Shown one piece after another: positions 45,101-54,100 of a stretch of DNA of 64,000 nt. How positions within the stretch are numbered: the stretch's first letter is position 1; each line of letters starts with the position of its first letter. This DNA comes from Paralithodes platypus (Eukaryota > Arthropoda > Malacostraca > Decapoda > Lithodidae). A program made the translations under genes and the position numbers. The stretch is from NCBI GenBank assembly GCA_032716605.1, contig CM064502.1:58550421-58614420 (forward strand), read 5' to 3'. Below the pieces are notes generated by a model, which saw only the letters and a program-made list of their open reading frames with translations, was not told the DNA's origin and did no database searches.

Positions 45101-48100
45101 AGGAGGTGTGGTGTGGAGGTAGATGTGCTGGAAAGTGTGAAAAGGAACAACTTGAGATGGTTCGGCCATATGGAACGTATGGAAAGCGAGAGAATGACTA
45201 AGAGGGTGTACGAGAGCGAGGTGGAGGGACAGAGGGGGAGAGGTAGACCGAATATGAGGTGGAAGGATGGAGTGAGGAACTACATGAACGAAGGCGGTGC
45301 TGGTTGGGGGGAGGGGCGTCGACTGACTGGGGACAGAGGTGCATGGGGGCGGTTCGTTCGTGGCCACCCCTTCGGGGATCGCGGCGTCAGGCAATAGATA
45401 GATAGATAGATGTATGCGTAAACTTACATACTCCCCTTTCTTTTCTTTTTTTTGGTAGATTTATTTAAGGGGAGAAGGATACCAGGGCCCCCGCCCCTGA
45501 TCCCCTCTAGCCGTCTTCTACGCCTCGTAGGAGAAAGCGGTGGTGGAAAATTCTCACCCCTCCACCGCAGAGGAGGCTATCTGCACCAGATAGTGGCGGG
45601 CGCTAGGGTCGCCGCATCCCTACGCCATTTGATACTGTAGAACTGTAGAGGCCTCGCTGCGTATCTGATTGCTGAGATCGGAAACTCTCCGGGAGGTCTG
45701 GGACATAGGAATCTTTTGCTGGAAGACCCCAAATGGGCCTGGGTCTTCTCCTGAACAACCTAGATGTGTGTGAATTTGCATTATTATTTTATCGTAAATT
45801 GGGGCATGGGATAGTGAGGGAGACCTGTATAATAAACAGAACATTGGTAGTGATTATACAGTAAAGTAGTTAGGAGTACGGTAGGTGTCTAACCAGGCCA
45901 ATTTGGTTTCAACATAAAATAAGTATGAGAGGGAATACAGGAAAATGATCATAAATGGAATTATTTTGCCTGTTATCACTTCCAAAGACATAAATAGGAA
46001 GTGTATTGACAAAGAAATGGGGTGAAAAGTCTTAGAATTGCCAAACTACTAGGGCGAACATCTTATAATCTCACACAAACTCACCAGGGGCCAGTGCAGC
46101 TTGCGGTCCTCCAGATAGTAGTAGGAACCAAAGAAGAAGGCCATTACCGCAGCGAAGGAGAGGAACTGCTGGGGGGCCGAGAAACGCAACTTCTGGGTGA
46201 CGTTCACACGGTCCAGACCGTACATGTCAAAGTCCTTGTGGAGCTGTGTGTACAAACAAAGAAAATTAGTTATCTATATAATTTAAAATGTAAAACTTGC
46301 AAACTAAACAAACCAAAATTGGGACAAGGACAATATAAAGTCAAATTAAATTATCAAAATCGCTATGTGGAAACAACGCTTACTAAAATGAAAATTATTA
46401 AATAAAAGAACACAATCCACCACATAGGGTGTACATTACTACATGAGCAAGTTAATCTGTTTCCCAAGCAAACTAATCGCACATATAACAACGCACTATC
46501 GTCACGTTAAAGGAATTAGTCAAGTTTGGGAAGTCCGGGACGTTCTGGTAAATTTTTACTAAACTCTGCATGAATAAAGAAACTACATGTTAAATGTCAA
46601 AATATTATTTAAAATCAAATTTGCAACATGACAAGACATTAACAATAGTACAAAATACAAATATTGATAAGATATCTATACTATTACAAAATAATATATA
46701 AAATACAGTACAGCACTCACTAACGATAGTGCTATCGGGTAGGTACCTGTAAGCATAGCATGCCTCAAGTGACCCCTATCAATAACTACCCTACAAATAA
46801 CCTACATTTATCGCACAAATAAAATAAAGAAATCGCAAAAGCAAGTAATTGATACTATCGACAATGAATACATATAATATAAAGACAAATAATTGCAAAA
46901 TATGAAGTAACAACAGATTTAAACAAAGAGTACTCTTTTAACAAGAACAATCAATTAAAAAAAATCATCAATATCAATATTAATATTAATAATAGAAAAA
47001 GATAAATACAGACAAAAAGTAAGAAGAGGTTATACAAGAACCTTCAAGTTAAAAATGCTTGATTAAAATTATTGATGTCAAATTTTTGAATACAGTCACA
47101 ATAATTGACCCTAAAAAGATTAAATTTATGGAACAATTTACTTGCCTCAAAACCTCTGTCCACTAAGAGTCTGTATAGTAACCTAGCTCTAGCCCAATAG
47201 TCCTCTACTTTAGTGCAGATGTTACAAAATCTTATTAACTGGGAATAAAAACAATTATAAGTTATTTTACTATCGATATTATACCGTACAGATATAAAGG
47301 AAGTAAATCAGCTATCTTTATATACAGAGATAAACAAAGAAAGTAAATTAGTTATCATTATACAGTATACGGAGATAAAGGAAGTAAATCAGTTATCTTT
47401 ATATACCGTACAAAGATAAAGCAAGTAAATACATTATCATTAAATGTAAGTTCTGTGTGTGATATCCTGGGAGAATCACATGCTTTAATTTTATTTCATT
47501 TGGGTTGTTATTGGTGTTAAGAATGATGTTAAAAATAATCTTTATATACAGAGATAAAGGAAGTAAATCAGTCATCTTTAAATACTGTACATAGACAGTA
47601 ACCATCAAATGTTTGCCAAAAACCTTGATTATGAGCGAGAGTGAGGAGAAAGTGCGAGTGAGAGAGAAGAGTAGAGAATACAGCTGAGAATAATAGATAG
47701 ACTGAGAGAAGAGCAGAGAATACAGTAGAGAAGAGTAGAGATAAAGAGAGGAAAGAAAGTAGAGAGTAGAAAAATAATAGACCGAGATACGTACAGGTTC
47801 TCCAAAGTTCCTGCGATGCTCCGGAAAGTCCCAGTTAGTGAAGGGGTCCCTAGACTCTGCGGACACCACGGGCAGCTCCGGGTAGTCCCCCAGGCCGGTA
47901 CCATCGTCGGTGTAAGGCTTGTACTCATCCTCCCGCAGTCCATACTTCCTGGCGGCCGCACGACTCTCTTCTGGGGTCTCAGGGTAAGGACCAGGCTTCC
48001 AGTCCTTGTTCCAAGCTGGTTGGGAAACACATTGGTTTATCTACAGAATTAATTATAATGTATGTATATACCTGTACTCATAATCTGGGCAATGTGCTGA

Positions 48101-51100
48101 ATAAAGATGGGAGTATGGATGAAGAAGTGCGGGAGATGGATGTAGATTCAGAGCGTACGGTTGTCATATTTACATAAGGCGATCGCCGCGGTTAACTTTG
48201 CGTCTATTTTGACGGCGATTTTTTTCTCGGTTATTTGCCACCTGCTGGCAATATACTGTATATGATGATGACAATATGTCATGGGATATTGGGGGGGTGA
48301 GGGGGGGCAAAGCCCCCCCTGCCCCTCAACATATTATTGTGTCCAAAGGCAGTCAAAATAGACGGGAACATTTTTTTTTTTTTTTTTTTTTTCTATATTC
48401 CAACTTACTTCCTCTCGGGCATAGGCTGAGAGCCTTAACATTCACCGCTTTACAATGAACAGTGAAGCCCGTGAGGTCTTGTTCCAGTCTAGGGAGTGAG
48501 ACATGTGAAGCACGTAGAGTACAACGAGCACCTGCCATCTTGCCTTCACATGAGGCACGGTGCTCACTCATGGCCCGAAACGACCCCATCTCTGAAGCCA
48601 CCTCGTTCCTGTGCTTCACTGTCTCACCCCCTACACTCGGACTCTCACACTTACACACACACACAACGCCACCTGTTGAGCAGATAACTCACCAGGCATT
48701 GCACCCCTATAGCATATTTTGAATATGGGAATATTCATACAGTGCTATTTAATCAGGAAACAATGAGGGTATTTTATTTGACGTTTCGGTGGGCTTGTGG
48801 TAATGCACCGATACTAGGTACAGCACAAATTCCATCCCAATAATATCTACAATTGATACATCGGGATTTGAACCCGGGACCTTTGGATTACCAGGCCAGT
48901 GGCAAGACCACTCCACCACACCTCCCCTAATGATGGCAAGCGTCCGACGACGCTCCGCGTAGTGTAAACAAGGCTGGCGGTACGCCCGAACTCTACATTC
49001 TACCCAATTTTTTGAAATTTAAGGCATCAAAGAGAGTATTTCCTGCCTTATATTTGGTAGTGTAGAGGGTCTAAAATGTTGTGAGTGTATCTATATTTTA
49101 AGGCTTTCTTTAGGTCTAGGCTACACATTTTTGGTAATTCTGCAGAACAAATTTTGTTTAGGTTTTCTTGCCTTTATTTTTTTATTTCATAGGTTTAGCC
49201 TATTATGGTGTATTTAATTGTTAGAAAATAAGGAAAGTAGGTTTTATTGCCATTTTCATTGTTAATTTAAATGCCGATACCCCAACAATCTAGGGGATAG
49301 GCTTGTTTGGGAATCGGGATGTGGAGTTTTGGGTGGGGGAATAGGCTAGATGATGAAATTATTAACATAGGCTATCTAGTAAGACTAAATTTAAGTAAAT
49401 TAGGCCTATGTTTAACAAGTTGGTAGCCTACTGTAGGCTAACTGTTGGTAAAGGAATAGCCTAGGCAAGGATGTAGTATTAGGGCGTACCGCCCGCCTTG
49501 GTTACAGTACGCGGACGCTCGCGATCTTGTTCCCGTCTATTTTGACTGCAGTGGGATACAATAATAGGTCCCTAGCCTAAGTTGAGGGGGGCTTTCGGGC
49601 CCTCACCCTACCCTGACTTATTGTCATCATCATAGGCTATAGCCTATACAGTATTGCCAGATGGGTGGCCTATAATTTGGCCTTATAATTGGGGTTGAGT
49701 GTAAGAGCCTGAGAGGGATCTGCCTTGTGTGGGCCAATCCCCAATCGACTTTCTGCAGACTCCCATTTTCTTATGTTCCTAAATAGGGTAAATTTCTATA
49801 ATTGCACCTATACGAGCTAAAAAAAATATGATTGTATTTAACAGGAAGGTACAACGAGGTAAGTGATGTGGCATAGGTGGCAATATGCGACTAGGAGTTT
49901 CGACCTTGGCCAGCTCACTCGACAAGATTGTTGCGGGGTTTCGTTAAAAAACCTGGGTGTGTAAGTAAAATACTGTCTCCATATGGAGCAGGTACTTCAT
50001 GTGACAAACCAGTGAGTAAAATAGTAATAGTAATCAGTCAAGATAGTGCGGATATAGTGATGTGTAATAGTAGTATCGATAACACTACACATGTAACTGA
50101 TAGTAAAGATGAGAATACTGATAGAGTAGAATTTCCGTCTAGAGCTAGTAGTTCAACAGGAAATAATAAGTTAACTAAACACAATAGAAAATTAGTTGCA
50201 AATAAAAGTAATAGGTTGAGGGTATATTATACAAATTGTAGGAGTTTATGTAACAAAATGAACGAACTTAGAGCACTGGTTAGCACAGAAAATATAGACA
50301 TAATAGCGCTAACTGAAACGTGGATTAATACAGAATCTAGGCATTTTTAGCAGAATTTGATATTCCAGGATATAGTTTGTTTAAATATGACCGAACAAGT
50401 AGGAGGGGCGGGGGTATAGCAGTGTTTGTCAGGAGTACATTAAAAAGCTGTATTAAATCAGGTATTAGACTAAATAATGATAATGAAAGTGTTTGGGTAG
50501 AGGTTAACGAAGGTAGTGAGACCATAGTTATTGGAGTTATATATAGACCGCCTAATATGAGTAGAAATGGCGGAACATCGTTATGGGAGGAAATTAAAAT
50601 AGCATCAAGGTTTAGCAAGGTGTGCATTATGGGGGATTTAAATTTTCGGTAATTCTGCATAACTACAACTCCTGTTATTTTAGGTTTTAATTATTTTATT
50701 TTTGTATTTTAATGGTTTGTAAGTGAGTATTATATTGTTAGAAAGTGAGGAAAACACTATTTATTAGCATTCGCATTGTTAATTGTAATTCAGATACCCC
50801 AACAATCTAGGAGTTTACTCAATTTATTCAACTTCGAAAAGACATTAGCCTAACCTAACAACCTTACCTAACCTATCCTAGTATTATGGGTGGGGACTGC
50901 TGCCCCCACACCCCCGCTGATTGGGTATCAAAACTATAAAAGATTTCGAAAGAAAAATCGATAAAGTCTATGGTGCTTACTCTTCAATCTTCAGCTTTGG
51001 CTGTCGATAACAGGAAAGTACCAATAAAAATGTACTGACGTATTGTAGGTGAATCTCCACTCTGATTGGCTACCTACTGAACATCTGGGAGGAGCATCCA

Positions 51101-54100
51101 AGGAGGCTAGAATGTAAACAAAGTGTCCTGGACTGGTTGTACAAAAATAACTCTGAAAATGTTATGGGAGAGTGAAAATCAAATTGACAAAATAAGAAAA
51201 TTAGCACTTATCCGCACATCAGTAAGGTCCACTGAGTAAGGTAAGGGCGAAACAAAATAATTCCATGAGACAGGAATCCCGTAATCGAGGAGTTGTTGTT
51301 CTGCAGAATACCCGTAGATTTTCGTAAGGGGGTAAGAGGGGAGGCAGAATGCCCTTGTAATCCATTTCCGCATAGGCTATTGCCACCTATACCCAGTGTG
51401 CCAAAACAGAAATTATCCAGTTCTGGATCATTTTTCTAAGCTTACAAGGATCAACTTTGCACGGCGTCTGCGGGGGGCACAGCCCCCCGCTTCATAACAG
51501 GGGGTCCGGGGGGCGTAGCCCCCGGCCGCCGGAGAAATTTTGAGATGTGAAGGTAAATATATGCACAATACATGCTCAAAATTTATTAAAAGGAATGAAT
51601 AATATTGTAAGTAAAAGGGATGTTATGTATGTTTACTGGTGTTTAATCAGGATACTAGGGGAGCTGGCTGCCTGTACTTCAGTCTCAAAGAGATGCACTT
51701 CAGGTCCACTAATATAGGCATTGAAAACAAGTTTTTAAATTATTCTTAGCAGTCCCTGTTTTAGTTTTGTAACTTTTGTCCAATAAAGATTTCATGTATA
51801 TTTGTTGTTGCATTCCAAGAACTATTCTATCTATCTATCTATTGCCTGACGCCGTGATCCCCGAAGGGGTGGCCACGAACGAACCGCCCCCATGCACCTC
51901 TGTCCCCAGTCAGTCGACGCCCCTCCCCCCAACCAGCACCACCTTCGTTCATGTACTTCCTCACTCCATCCTTCCACCTCATATTCGGTCTACCTCTCCC
52001 CCTCTGTCCCTCCACCTCGCTCTCATACACCCTCTTAGTCATTCTCTCGCTTTCCATACGTTCCATATGGCCGAACCATCTCAAGTTGTTCCTTTTCACA
52101 CTTTCCAGCACATCTACCTCCACACCACACCTCCTTCTTACTTCCTCATTAGTCTGTCTATCCCTCCATGTAACTCCGCACGCACTCCTTAAGTAATTCA
52201 TTTCCACTGCTCTCACTCTTGGTCTGAGTCTCTCAACCAACGTCCATGCTTCGCTTCCGTAAGTCAGTGTCGGGATTACCACACTGTCATGCAAGGACTT
52301 CTTCACTTCCATACTGACCACCCTATTTTTTGTTACTGCTTTTAGCGTTCCTACAACCCTCTTCCCCTGTTGTACCCTCTCCCGCACCTCTTCATCCATA
52401 GTCCCATCTTTACTCAACACACTGCCCAGATACTTAAAAGAGTTGACGATCTCCATAGCCTGACCGTTCAGCTTCACCTCACACTCTGTGACTTCACCCC
52501 TTTCGAAGACCATAACCTTGCTCTTCCCCGTATTTACCTTCAAATTCCGTTTTTCGCACACTGTTCCAAACTCATTTACCAGACCCTGCAACTCCCATTC
52601 ATTATCACTCATCAGAACTGTATCATCCGCAAACAGCAGTATAGGTAGCTTCCACTCAATTCCCTCCCTTTTCAGCGATACACCAACATCCACTGCTCTT
52701 GATAGTATTTCTTTCATAACTCCATCCATATATACAGTAAACAACCACGGGGACATCACACACCCCTGTTTCAAACCAACATTCAGGTCAAAGAACTCGC
52801 TCTGCTCACTCTCCACACGTACTGCCGCCTTTGCACCCTCATACATGCTCTTCACTGCTTTCAGCAACTTGCCCTCTACTCCGTATATTCTAAGTACTTT
52901 CCACAAACCTTCTCTATCCACTCTGTCATAGGCCTTCTCCAAGTCCATAAAGGCAACATACACCTTTTGTTTCTTCTCCAGATACTTCTCCACAACACAA
53001 TTCAGGGTAAAAATCTGATCTACACATCCTCTTCCCTTCCTAAAACCTCCCTGCTCGTCGCCTATCCATTTCTCCGTTCTCACTCTCACTCTCTCAATCA
53101 CTACCCTACTGTATACCTTCCCTACTACGCTTAGAAGACATATTCCTCGGTGGTTACCACACACTCCTCTTTCCCCTTTGAACTATTACATACTTAATTT
53201 ATATCCTTTCATATGATACATGAGTTACTATAGAGTACTGGTTAAAATACATACCGGTACCAAGTTTCAAGAATAAACTTTGATTAGAACATTTGTTTGT
53301 CTATTATTTTCCCTGGGCCGAGTAAAAAATACCTGGGTAGGCTATTCCCATCTCGGGTTAAGTACAATCAGTAGGAACGTAGAAACTTACTTTAATTTTC
53401 ACAACTTTAAAAGACTCAAGATTCTGCGAGGCTAATTCCGAAAATATTCAATCAAGTCTCCGTTACCCCCATGAAGTCAGGTTATAGTAATGACAAGACA
53501 TACCAATAATATATGTTAGTTAGCGGGTGTGGACTGTGGGGATAGTGGCAGCCCCCACTTTGGACACTAAGACTAAGTAAAGTTAGGTTAGGGTAAGGTA
53601 ATGCAAATTATCTACTCATAACATGATAAACAATTGAACAATAAACTACTGTACTATATTCCTTGAAGAAATAAAAACAAACAATTGTACATAAGGCTGC
53701 GGAAAGATTCTTTAGTGATACCCAAGTCATGGCCGGGATTCCGGGAAATCTATAAATGCACTGTAGGCGGTAGGCCTAGCTGCTGGCTGTACACTTATTA
53801 AATTGTACCGGTAATCTGGCTAAAAAGTTACCGGTATACAAAATGAGAACATAGAGGCAGGGTGCAGATCCCACTTTGGACACTAAGTTTGGACTTTGGT
53901 TAGGGTAAGTTATTGCAAATCTTCCACTCATAATATAAACTACAATAAAATAAGATACCAGTAGATAAGATACTACTGTAGCCTATTCTGCCTATAGCCT
54001 ATACCTTGAAAACAAAAACAAACGGTAAGACTGCGAAAGTATTCTTCAGTGACAGGTCTACCCCTATAATCCCACGGCATGACGGCAAACTGTTATTGTC

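Noticed and set aside
42310..45394. Several long ORFs on the - strand opposite the RTE element (for example 43,135-44,058)
   Set aside because: They are antisense shadows of the RTE coding frame, Ser/Pro/Leu-rich as expected from the reverse of a Glu/Arg/Lys-rich gene; none matches a family.
47629..48030. 133-codon - strand ORF over NDUFB8 exon 2
   Set aside because: Wrong frame; the correct one gives the NDUFB8 signature with proper splice sites.
51450..51540. GC-rich hairpin-like stretch with GGGGGG and CCCCCC runs, considered as a structured RNA
   Set aside because: Only one clear copy in the window and no RNA family fits; the short inverted runs can arise from low complexity.
51776..52931. 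+ strand ORFs over the second RTE copy
   Set aside because: The same antisense shadows as in the full-length copy.
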